A stretch of DNA of 64,000 nucleotides from Deltaproteobacteria bacterium. GTDB lineage: Bacteria; Myxococcota_A; Polyangia; Nannocystales; Nannocystaceae. A model generated the notes under the pieces. The model was given only the letters and a program-made list of their open reading frames with translations, was not told where the DNA came from and did not search any database. Of the stretch, positions 52,065-60,900 are shown piece by piece. The DNA lies in assembly GCA_016709225.1 (NCBI GenBank), contig JADJEE010000012.1, forward strand, positions 2,523,501-2,587,500, read 5' to 3'. Each line of letters opens with the position of its first letter. Within the stretch, counting starts at the first letter, position 1. A program made the position numbers and the translations under genes.

Positions 52065-52850
52065 TCACCAGCTGCGGCGCACGAACACCACCCGCGTGCC
52101 GCCGCCTCGCACTCCTTGGTAGGCCCCAGGTCGCTGCCACGCCGACACCGGCGCAGCGTAGCGCTCGCGTCCGAAGCTGCCGTCGTCGTCGTCGCCGTAG
52201 CCATCGAGGGCCCGCGCTTCGGCACCGCCGGCGAACCAAACGAACGCGGCGATGAGCAGCAGCATCGGGTTCACGAACAGGCCCACGAGCGCCATCGCGA
52301 TCGCGATGCCCCGGCCCAGGCGCACCGCGGTGCCGGTGGCGGCCCTTCGGCCCATGCGCCCGGCGAGGAACGCCCGCAACGCACGACCACCGTCCATGGG
52401 GAACGCCGGGATGAGGTTGAAGAGCGCCAGCGAGAGGTTGGCGTACAGCAGGCCGTCGACCAGACCGAACGCCTCGAACGCGGTGACGCGCGACACCAGG
52501 GCCAGCGCCGCGGCGATCGCCAGGTTCACCGCGGGGCCGGCGAGCGCGACCGCGAGCTCGGCCTTGGGCGCGCGGGGCATGCCCTCGAGGCTGGCGATGC
52601 CACCGATCGGCGTCAGCAGGATGTGCCGCGTCGACACGCCGTAGCGACGAGCCACGAGCGCATGTCCGAGCTCGTGCAGCAGCACCGAGCCGAACACTGC
52701 CACCAAGAACGCAACCCCGAGGAGCACCGCGGCCCCGGTCCCGGCGCCCTGCCAGGCGGTCCAGCCCGCCCACGCCAGCAGCAGTCCGAAGGTCCAGTGC
52801 ACATACGCGTCGATGCCGGCGACGCGGCCGAGTCTCCACGAGCCTCTCAT
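52065..52850 (-). CDS. Site-2 protease family (M50) membrane metalloprotease
   Basis: A 261-residue polytopic zinc protease. HELGH (59–63) in GSVLLHELGHALVARR is the active site. FNLIPAFPMDGGRALRAF carries the conserved Asp ligand. About five membrane segments lie between 15 and 215. The cytoplasmic or periplasmic tail ends GGTRVVFVRRSW. No PDZ domain is present, as in the SpoIVFB-like or group III subfamily. It may cleave an anti-sigma factor or another membrane protein; no candidate is adjacent. Confidence 0.9.
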   Translation of the reverse strand: MRGSWRLGRVAGIDAYVHWTFGLLLAWAGWTAWQGAGTGAAVLLGVAFLVAVFGSVLLHELGHALVARRYGVSTRHILLTPIGGIASLEGMPRAPKAELAVALAGPAVNLAIAAALALVSRVTAFEAFGLVDGLLYANLSLALFNLIPAFPMDGGRALRAFLAGRMGRRAATGTAVRLGRGIAIAMALVGLFVNPMLLLIAAFVWFAGGAEARALDGYGDDDDGSFGRERYAAPVSAWQRPGAYQGVRGGGTRVVFVRRSW

Positions 52851-53016
52851 GATGGAAACAAGCTGGGCCCGCGTCCGCGGCTCGCAACCGCGGGCGCGGG
52901 GTCGATCCTGTGAAAGTCGCGTGAACGGGCCCGGGCGCCCGCCTGCGGCCTCGACCGCGCGTGGGCGCCCGGCGCGACGCTGCGGACGCGCGCGCGATTG
53001 CGTAGAGTCCGACGCG

Positions 53017-53550
53017 ATGCTCCGACGCGTGCGGGCGAGGTTCGTGGTGCCGTGGCTGCTGGTCGCAAGTGGCGCCTGCGTGGGATCGCCGTACGACGCC
53101 GACCCCTCCGGCCCCGCGCCGAAGGCCGCGCCGACGCCGACGCCGACGCCCTCCCGGCCACACCGCCCCGAGTTCGTGCGCGCCGCGGCTGGCGACGCCG
53201 GCGTCGGGCCGGTGGTGAAGGCGGCCCAGCGCGACGCCGATGCGCAAGGTCGACGGCTCGTGGTCTACGCGAGCGCACCGTGGTGCGAGCCGTGTCAGGT
53301 GTTCCATCGCGCCGTCGAGGCGGGTGAGCTCGACCGCGAGCTCGCCGGGATTCGCTTCCTCGAGTTCGACGTCGATGTCGACTCGCTGCTGCTCTCGGAT
53401 GCCGGCTACGGTGGCCGCTTGATCCCTCGCTTCGTGCTACCCGACGCCGAAGGTCACGGCACCGACGACAAGATCGAAGGCGGCGTCAAAGGTGAGCGCG
53501 CCGCGCAAGAGATCATGACGCGGCTCGGACCGCTGCTCGCGAGGCGCTGA
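53017..53550 (+). CDS. Thioredoxin-fold lipoprotein
   Basis: A 177-residue predicted lipoprotein. The signal MLRRVRARFVVPWLLVASGAC ends in a lipobox (S-G-A-C; written here as positions 1–21). A Pro/Thr linker of about 40 residues precedes a thioredoxin-like fold. W89-C90-E-P-C93 in SAPWCEPCQVFH is the redox motif, and the cis-Pro is in LIPRFVLPD. A periplasmic disulphide or cytochrome-maturation role is possible. TAGAGT (53003–53008) ends 8 bases before the ATG, with no ribosome-binding site. Confidence 0.85.
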   Translation: MLRRVRARFVVPWLLVASGACVGSPYDADPSGPAPKAAPTPTPTPSRPHRPEFVRAAAGDAGVGPVVKAAQRDADAQGRRLVVYASAPWCEPCQVFHRAVEAGELDRELAGIRFLEFDVDVDSLLLSDAGYGGRLIPRFVLPDAEGHGTDDKIEGGVKGERAAQEIMTRLGPLLARR

Positions 53551-53662
53551 TCGACGCGGTGCACGGACGTGTCACGGCACGTCACGATGTGGCCGCGAAC
53601 ACCTCGATTGCGTGGCGTGGCGCGGCGTCTTCCAGCCACGGCTTAACTCTGCGACGGCGCGG

Positions 53663-53691
53663 TTGCCACGGCTGCGGGACCACCGTAGGCT
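53663..53691 (+). promoter_or_regulatory. Promoter giving a leaderless vgrG transcript
   Basis: TTGCCA (53663–53668), a 17-base spacer and TAGGCT (53686–53691), ending 9 bases before the vgrG ATG at 53701. It probably drives the whole four-gene effector cassette. Confidence 0.6.
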
Positions 53692-53700
53692 AGCCGGCCC

Positions 53701-56568
53701 ATGGTGGATGATCCGCGTGCGAATGGTGATTCCGGTGCGCCCGACGACGACGCTGTCGAAAACGCGGGCAAGGGAATCGCGACGAACGCGGCCCGCGATG
53801 CGGTCAGTGGAGCATCCGCCGATCAGGTCGCCCAGGGCGCGGCCACCGGTGCCGTGTCGGCGGCGCAGGCTGCGGGCGCGCCGGGGGCCTCGCAGGCGGC
53901 GACCGCCGTGCAGACCGCGACTGCGGTCGCGGGCGCCGGGCAGGGCATTGCGCAGGCGGCCCAAGGCGGTGGTCCTGCGAGCGCGATCGGTGCAGTCGGA
54001 GGCGTCGCGGGAGCTGCGGGTGCGGTCGCGGGTGCCGGTGCGGCGGCCTCGTCGGCGCAATCGGTGGCCCAGGCCGCCGGAGCGGCGCAGCAGGCCGCCG
54101 GAGCGGCGCAACAGGCCGCCGGAGCGGCGCAGCAGGTCGCCGGTGTGGCGCAGCAGGCCCGCGCGGCGGCACCCGCTGGTCTCGTGCAAGCGCTCGAGCA
54201 GACCTTCGGCTCGCTGATGCCGAACCTGCCGGCGCGGCTCGAGGGCGTGCGCTTCCACTTCGCACTCACGCAGGGGCCGGAGATCCGCTGGCACGTGCGG
54301 CGCTACGCGATGACCTCCGAGCTGTCGCGGCCCTACGAGCTGCGTCTGCAGCTGGTTTGCGACGACGTCACCGCGCCGGTCGACGAGATGCTCGGTGCGC
54401 CGTGCGAGGTGCAGGTCGAGCGCGGCGACCTCGTGCACATCTACTACGGCATCATCGACGAGATCGACGATCTCGGGCCGCAGCAGCACGTGCTGCACGC
54501 CTCGGTGCGAGTGGTGCCGGCGTTTTCGCTGCTCGCCGATCAGATCGACACGCGGATCTTCCAGGGCCAGACCGTGGTCGAGATCCTGACCGACGTGCTG
54601 GGCGCCGCGCTCGCGCCCTACGGCCGCGAGGTCGATACGCAGACGTACCTGCATCGCGAGTACAACCCGCGCGACTACTGCACGCAGTTCCGTGAGTCGA
54701 CGCTCGAGTTCTGCTGCCGGCTGATGGAGGAGGAGGGCATCGCGTTCCACTTCCTGCCCGACGAGGACGGTCGCCGCGAGAAGCTCGTCCTCATCGACAG
54801 CAACGCCGACTACCCCGAGATCGACGCCGCGTTTCCCGACGTGCCGGTGATCCCGGCCAACCCCGAGGAGGCCGATCGCGAGTCGATCCGCGGCGTCACC
54901 TGGCGGCAGCGTCGCGTCATCAACAAGGTCTCGGGTCGCGCGTACAACTTCAAGACCGCCGGCACCTACGACGAGGCCAGCGCGTCGGTGCAGGAGACCC
55001 ACAACCATCAGGATCAAGAGCTGTACCTGCACGACCTGCGGCGTCAGATCACCGACGATCCGATCGGCGATCCACCGGCGGCCTCGTACGACGGCAGCGA
55101 CCTGACACAGCGCGAGCCGATGGTCGCGCAGGTGCTCGAGGAGCAGCGTGCCCGCAGCAAGATCGCCAGCGGTCGCGGCAACGTGACCGGCTTCCGGCCC
55201 GGCACCCGCTTCACGCTCGGGAGCCACCATCGCGCCGATCTCGACGGCGCCGAGTTGCTGTTGCTGCGCGTGGTGCAGCGCGGCGAGGCCAGCACCGAGA
55301 ACATGCGGGCCAACGGCGAGTTCGAGAACGAGTTCCACGCGATTCCGGTCGCGCACGAGTTCCGTCCCGAGCAACGCCACCGTCGCGCGAAGGTCTACGG
55401 GCCCCAGCTCGCGCGTGTGGTCGGCCTGGCCGACAGCGACGAGGAGATCCACACCGACAAGTACGGCCGCATCAAGGTGCAGTTCCACCACGATCGCCTG
55501 CAGCCCGCGGATAGCGGCGCGTCGGTGTGGGTACGCGTGATGCAGCCGTGGGCGGGCTCGGGCTGGGGCACCGTCTTCATCCCGCGGGTCGGCATGGAGG
55601 TCGTCGTGCAGTTCGTCGACGGCAACCCCGACAACCCGGTGGTGACGGGCTCGGTCTACAACTCCGACAACATGCCGCCGTACACGCTGCCGGACGAGAA
55701 GACCAAGAGCACCATCAAGAGCAGCTCGAGCGTCGGCGGCGACGGCTACAACGAGCTCACCTTCGAAGATGCCGCGGGGCGCGAGCAGATCATCGTGCAC
55801 GCGCAAAAGGACTTCAACAAGACCGTCCTCAACAACCAGACCCGCAGTGTGGGCGCCAACGACTCGACCAGCGTCGGCGGCGATCAGTCGCTGTCGGTGA
55901 CCGGCGACCGCACGCACTCGATCACCGGCAACGAGACCATCACCGTCAACGGCTCGCAGAAGATCACCATCGTCGGCGCCAGCACCGGTGACGGCCAGAC
56001 CATCACCGGCGGACAGCTCGACATCACCGGCAAGTACAAGCTCGACGCCTCGCAATCGATCGAGGTGCAGGCGCCGGACTACATCCTCTTCACGGTCGGC
56101 TCGACGTTCATGAAGATCGAGCCTGATCGCATCACGATGCAGCAGAAGAACGGCGCGCGTGTGGTGTTGTCGCCGGACTCGGCGTTGGTCGCCTCGAAGG
56201 AGAACTCGCAGCTGGTGCTCACCGCCGACGGCCACATGCAGGCCAACACCGGCGGCGATCTGCTGCTGACGGTCGACGCCCAGCTGTCGGCCGGCGGCGC
56301 GCAGGTGCTGCTCAATGGGGATGCGCTGGTGCAGTCGAAGGGCAAGGCCGAGATGAAGCTCGACGCCAACGCCAAGGTCTCGGGCGCCACCGCGACCATG
56401 GACGCCAAGACCGACGCGACCGTCTCGGCCGGCACGAGCTCGACGCTGACCGCCGGCGGCAGCACTGTGAAGACCACCAGCGCGGCCGCCGAGGTGACCG
56501 GCCCACAGGCCAACATCTCGGGCAACGGCGCGGTCAACATCGCCGGTGGCATCATCAAGCTGAACTAG
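53701..56568 (+). CDS. vgrG: Type VI secretion tip protein VgrG (TssI) with Ala/Gln-rich N-terminal extension
   Basis: A 955-residue spike protein. Residues 1–175 are an unusual Ala/Gly/Gln-rich extension with four 7-residue AGAAQQA-type repeats (DNA at 54076–54159). The gp27-like part begins near 178 (VRFHFALTQGPEIRWHVRRY) and includes CQL-type FRESTLEFCCRLMEEEGIAF. The gp5-like OB fold holds GRIKVQFHHDRLQPADSG, VWVRVMQPWAGSGWGT and FIPRVGMEVVVQFVDGNPDN. The β-helical needle and DUF2345-like repeats fill the C-terminus, with no enzyme domain attached. It caps the Hcp tube and carries the PAAR–RHS protein encoded two genes downstream. Confidence 0.94.
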   Translation: MVDDPRANGDSGAPDDDAVENAGKGIATNAARDAVSGASADQVAQGAATGAVSAAQAAGAPGASQAATAVQTATAVAGAGQGIAQAAQGGGPASAIGAVGGVAGAAGAVAGAGAAASSAQSVAQAAGAAQQAAGAAQQAAGAAQQVAGVAQQARAAAPAGLVQALEQTFGSLMPNLPARLEGVRFHFALTQGPEIRWHVRRYAMTSELSRPYELRLQLVCDDVTAPVDEMLGAPCEVQVERGDLVHIYYGIIDEIDDLGPQQHVLHASVRVVPAFSLLADQIDTRIFQGQTVVEILTDVLGAALAPYGREVDTQTYLHREYNPRDYCTQFRESTLEFCCRLMEEEGIAFHFLPDEDGRREKLVLIDSNADYPEIDAAFPDVPVIPANPEEADRESIRGVTWRQRRVINKVSGRAYNFKTAGTYDEASASVQETHNHQDQELYLHDLRRQITDDPIGDPPAASYDGSDLTQREPMVAQVLEEQRARSKIASGRGNVTGFRPGTRFTLGSHHRADLDGAELLLLRVVQRGEASTENMRANGEFENEFHAIPVAHEFRPEQRHRRAKVYGPQLARVVGLADSDEEIHTDKYGRIKVQFHHDRLQPADSGASVWVRVMQPWAGSGWGTVFIPRVGMEVVVQFVDGNPDNPVVTGSVYNSDNMPPYTLPDEKTKSTIKSSSSVGGDGYNELTFEDAAGREQIIVHAQKDFNKTVLNNQTRSVGANDSTSVGGDQSLSVTGDRTHSITGNETITVNGSQKITIVGASTGDGQTITGGQLDITGKYKLDASQSIEVQAPDYILFTVGSTFMKIEPDRITMQQKNGARVVLSPDSALVASKENSQLVLTADGHMQANTGGDLLLTVDAQLSAGGAQVLLNGDALVQSKGKAEMKLDANAKVSGATATMDAKTDATVSAGTSSTLTAGGSTVKTTSAAAEVTGPQANISGNGAVNIAGGIIKLN

Positions 56569-56594
56569 GCTCGCCGCCGGCGAGATACGAGAGC

Positions 56595-57917
56595 ATGCGC
56601 CGTCTCGCCGAATTCCGTGCCCACTGCGAGGAGTTCATCTGGCAGCCCGATGATGCGGTGCTGCTGGTGAGCGGCGGCGACGGCGACGTTCCGTATGCGC
56701 TCAAGGTGCTCGAGCAGGTCGAGGGCGGCGACGAGGCCTCGCTCTACGTGATGATCGCCGATGAGTACCTCGATGCCGACACCTACGCGCGCACGGTCGC
56801 CGGGCGATGTGTCGCGCTGTACGAGGTCGCCAACGAGGGCCGGGCCGAGCGCAACGAGCCCCAGTTGGCGCCGTTCCCCGAGCGCATGACGGCGCCGGGT
56901 GTGCCGCCACGCGAGCGCATCGTGATCGCGATCGAGCACCTCGGCGCGCGACTGCCGGATGCCGAGGACTACCGGGTGGTGTTCGCGTTGCTGCCGTTGG
57001 TCGTGCACGACTGGGCCGACTACGCGCAGTTCGTGGCCGAGTTCACGCGGCTGCCTCCGCCGGCGCCCCAGCGCGACGAGCCGTGGAAGGCGTACACGCG
57101 GCTGTTCCTGCGGGACCAACGCGACCATGTGATCGGCGCGGCGCTGCTGCAGCGACAGGCGACGGGCATGCTCAGCGTCGACGTCGACATGTCGACCGAC
57201 GCGTTCGCCGGCGACCTCGCGCAGGAGGCCGTCGATCCCGCGGTGCCGGTCAGCCAGCGGATGCAGGCGGTGCTGCAGCTGGCCAACATCGATCTCTCGT
57301 ACAAGCGCTTCGAAGAGGCCGTGAAGAAGTTCGCGCTGCTGTTCGACTACTACGTCAAGTCGGACGCACCGCTGATGCAGGCGCTGTGCATGCAAGGTGT
57401 GGGCGATTGCCTGCGCATGGTCGGGCAGCATCCGCAGGCGCTCGAGCGCTACCAGCAGGGCCTGGCGATCGCGCTGGCGGCGAAGTCACCGATGCCACTG
57501 CAGCCCGGCGAGGATCCCGAGGCCAAGAAGCTGCATCCCAACGCACCGCCGGTGATGTTGAATCTGCTGCTCGCGGCCGGGCAGACCTCCATGACGCTGC
57601 AGCGCTACCCCGACGCTCAGAGCTACTACGCCGACGCGAGCAAGCTCGCGGCCAAATGCATGAACGCGTATGCTGCCTGTGATGCGCTGCAGGGCGAGGG
57701 TGATGCCGAGCGCGCGCAGGCCAAGCCCACCGAGGCGCTCGCTCGCTGGCACGAATGCGAGACCATCGCCGAGAAGTACGAGTACTACGAGCGACTCGTC
57801 AGCGTGCTCGAACGCATCCACGCGCTGTACCACGAGGGCCGGATGACGGCGGAGGCTGACGCCGCCCACACCAAGCTGCAGGGCGCCAAGCTGCTGCGCA
57901 AGAAGAGGGCGGCGTAG
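56595..57917 (+). CDS. TPR protein, probable VgrG–effector adaptor
   Basis: A 440-residue protein lying 26 bases after vgrG and 4 bases before the PAAR–RHS effector. The N-terminal 190 residues (DDAVLLVSGGDGDVPYALKV, VMIADEYLDADTYARTV, LLPLVVHDWADYAQFVAEF) show no family I can name. The C-terminal 230 are TPR-like (LQLANIDLSYKRFEEAVKKF, GDCLRMVGQHPQALERYQQG, LLAAGQTSMTLQRYPDAQSY). It is not an evident DUF4123 or DUF2169 adaptor, nor a DUF1795 (EagR) chaperone. Its position implies a role in loading or folding the effector; that is inference. Confidence 0.7.
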   Translation: MRRLAEFRAHCEEFIWQPDDAVLLVSGGDGDVPYALKVLEQVEGGDEASLYVMIADEYLDADTYARTVAGRCVALYEVANEGRAERNEPQLAPFPERMTAPGVPPRERIVIAIEHLGARLPDAEDYRVVFALLPLVVHDWADYAQFVAEFTRLPPPAPQRDEPWKAYTRLFLRDQRDHVIGAALLQRQATGMLSVDVDMSTDAFAGDLAQEAVDPAVPVSQRMQAVLQLANIDLSYKRFEEAVKKFALLFDYYVKSDAPLMQALCMQGVGDCLRMVGQHPQALERYQQGLAIALAAKSPMPLQPGEDPEAKKLHPNAPPVMLNLLLAAGQTSMTLQRYPDAQSYYADASKLAAKCMNAYAACDALQGEGDAERAQAKPTEALARWHECETIAEKYEYYERLVSVLERIHALYHEGRMTAEADAAHTKLQGAKLLRKKRAA

Positions 57918-57921
57918 ATCG

Positions 57922-60900
57922 ATGGGTGGCCACGCCGATCCCCCGATGATCGCGCCGCCGACGGGTCGTCCCGCGGGGCCGCCGGCGCAGCCGGTGTTCG
58001 CGACGACGGGCAACGCACGGGCCGACTCGGTGCTCGCGACGCTCGACGCCACCATCGCGCCGTTTCGACAGGCGCCGCCACCCGAGCAGGGCGCCGCAGG
58101 GTGGGTCGCGCAGGGTCTGGGCGGTGTGTTGGGCGTCGTGAATGCGCCGATGATGTTCATCGACGCCGCGGCCTCGCAGGGTGTCTCGGCGCTGCTCGAC
58201 GCGCTCGGGCTCTCGGGGCTCTTTCCACCGATGCCGGTCGCCACGATCGGCTTGAGCATGCACGTCGGCACGCCGCACACCCACGTGCATCCGCCGAGCC
58301 TCGTGCCACCGGCGCCACCGATTCCGTTGCCGAGCCTCGGGGTCGCGTTCCTGGCCGGCTCCGCGACCGTGCTGGTCGGTGGCGTGCCGGCGCTGCGCGC
58401 CGGTGACATCGGCATCGGTTTCACCTGCGGCTCGATGGCGCCGCCGTTCGAGATCATGACCGGCGCGTCGGGGGTCTACTTCGCGGGCTCGAGGGTCGCG
58501 CGCTTCGGCATGGACATCACGTTCCACTGCAACCCCGTCTCGCCGATGGGGGCGTTCGCGATCGGCATGGGTGTCGCCGGTGTGATTGCCGGCGCGGCCG
58601 GTGCCGCCGCGCAGGCCTCCGCCGGCAACACCGGCGCCGCGATTGCCCAAGGCATCCAGGCCGGCCTCGATGCCGCTGCGATGGCCGTGTCGGCGCTGCG
58701 CGGCAAGGATCCCGCCGGCCCGCCCGGCGTCGGCATGTTGATCGGCCCGCCGATGGGCAACGTGGTGGCCGGAGGCCCGCCGATCCCCAACATCGGTGCG
58801 CTCGCGCAGGGCAAGATCTACAGCGCACTCGGCCGCGCACTGCGATCGATGCGCGGCCGCCTGCGCCGTCGCTCGCCGCCACCCGACGCGAACGGTCGCT
58901 GCGCCGAGGGTGGCGAGCCGGTGCACGTGGTCAGCGGTGCCAACTACAACACGCACCTCGACTTCGCGTCGTTGCTCGGCGGCTTCCGCTGGACCCGCTA
59001 CACCTCGAGTGCGGACAACGCCGAGCGCGGCGTGCTCGGCTTCGGCTGGCGGCACGTGTTCGAGTCGCGGCTGTCGATCCGGTTGCACCGCGTCACGTTC
59101 GTGGGCTACCAGGGCGAGCGCATCGTCTTTCCGCTGCTGCCGCAGACGTCGCGAGCGCGCGACGGCGGCGAGGTCGCGATGCACGGCTATCGCCTGCGAC
59201 GGCTGTCGGACCTGCGCTTCAGCGTCACGCACCGCCGCTTGGGCACGCTGGAGTTCGAGCGCGACGCGCCTGGCAGCGGCACCGCGCGAATGGTCGCCGT
59301 GCGCGGCGGCGAGGCCGAGGTCACCATCGAGTACGACGAGGCCCGTCGACTGCAGCGCATCGTCGAGCGTCGCGGCAGCGAGCTCGCGACCTACGGTGCG
59401 CGCTACGACGCTGCCGGTCAGCTCGCGGAGATCTGGGGCGGCCGCTACGGTGAGCCGCAGACGCGACTGGTGCGCTACCACGTCGACGCCAAGGGCGACC
59501 TCGTGCGCGCCGAAGATGCCGCAGCCGTCGCCGACGAGTACGTCTACGACGGGGTGCATCGCATGGTGCGGTCGACCGATCGCATCGGCTACGGCTTCGT
59601 GTGGTCCTACGACCACGAGGGCCGCTGCAGCGAGACCCAAGGCCACGACGGCCTGTGGTACGCGCGCTTCGAGTACCTGCCCGCCGCGCAGAAGACCGTG
59701 ATGACGATCCACGACGGGTCGGCGTACACGTTCCACTACGACGAAGACGGCGTGATCACCAAGGTGATCGGCCCCTGTGGCAGCGAGAAGCAGCGGCTGC
59801 GCGGCGAGGACGGCCGCGTGCTGGCCGAGATCGACGCCGCCGGGCAGCGCATCGAGTTCGTCTACGACGGCAGCGGTGGCCTGGTCGCGCGGCGCAACCG
59901 CTTCGGCCACCAGTTCCCGCCGAGCCTCGACGCGTCGGGTGTGCCGGCGATGGTGCAGCGCGTGCTGCCCAAGGACACCCGCGGGTTCTACTTCGGGGTC
60001 GCGATCGCGGCGGGCCCGACCGACCCGGTGGTCGAACGCCGCCGCGATCGTCGCGGCAACGTCGTGTACGAGCGCGAGGCTTCGGGCGCAGAGCGCCGCT
60101 GGAGCTTCGACGCCTGCGGCAACGAGATCTCGCGCACCGATCGCGACGGCCGTACCTTCCGCACCAAGGTCGTGCGCTGGGGTCTGACCGGCGCCCGGCT
60201 CGATCCGCTGGGCAACGCCGTGCGCTACGAGCACACGCCGCACCAGAAGATCGCCAGCGTGCTCGACGGCGGCGGATCCGAGTCGCGCTACGTCTACGAC
60301 AGCCACGATCGCGTGGTCGAGGTCCACCGCCACGGCCGCGTGCACACCCGCTACCAGTGGGACCTCGCTCACCGCATGGTCGAGTCGAGCGATGGCGATG
60401 GCAACTGGCTGGTGCGCGTGACGCCACACGCCAACGGGCTCACCGGCCGCGTCGATCGCAGCGACGGCAGCTTCGCCGAGTTCGACTACGACCGTCAGGG
60501 CCGCGCGACGAAGGCCGACAGCGCCGACCACCTGGTGGATCGCACGTTCACGCCGTTCGACGAGCTCGAGCGTGAGACCTGCGATGGGCGCACGGTGGCC
60601 CACGCCTACGGTTGGCGGGGCGAGTACGACACCATCGTCGCCGAGCGCTTCATCAGCGCACGACATCGTCACGGCAACAAGCTGGTGCTCGTCGATCCGT
60701 CGGGTCGTCGCCGCACGATCACGCACGAAGCCGACGGCTCGCTGCAGATCGACCACGGCAACGGCACCCTCGAGAGCCAGCAGTACGACGCCAAGGGCCG
60801 GATGCTCCACCGCGCAGTGTGGCGTGCAACCACCGGTACCGAGCGCATCTGGTGGGGCGTGCGTCACCAATACACGGCCGAGGGCGATCTGGTCGGCAGC

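Noticed and set aside
53572..56235. An 887-codon open frame antisense to vgrG
   Set aside because: No recognisable motif, residue use typical of a shadow frame, and vgrG on the other strand is unmistakable.
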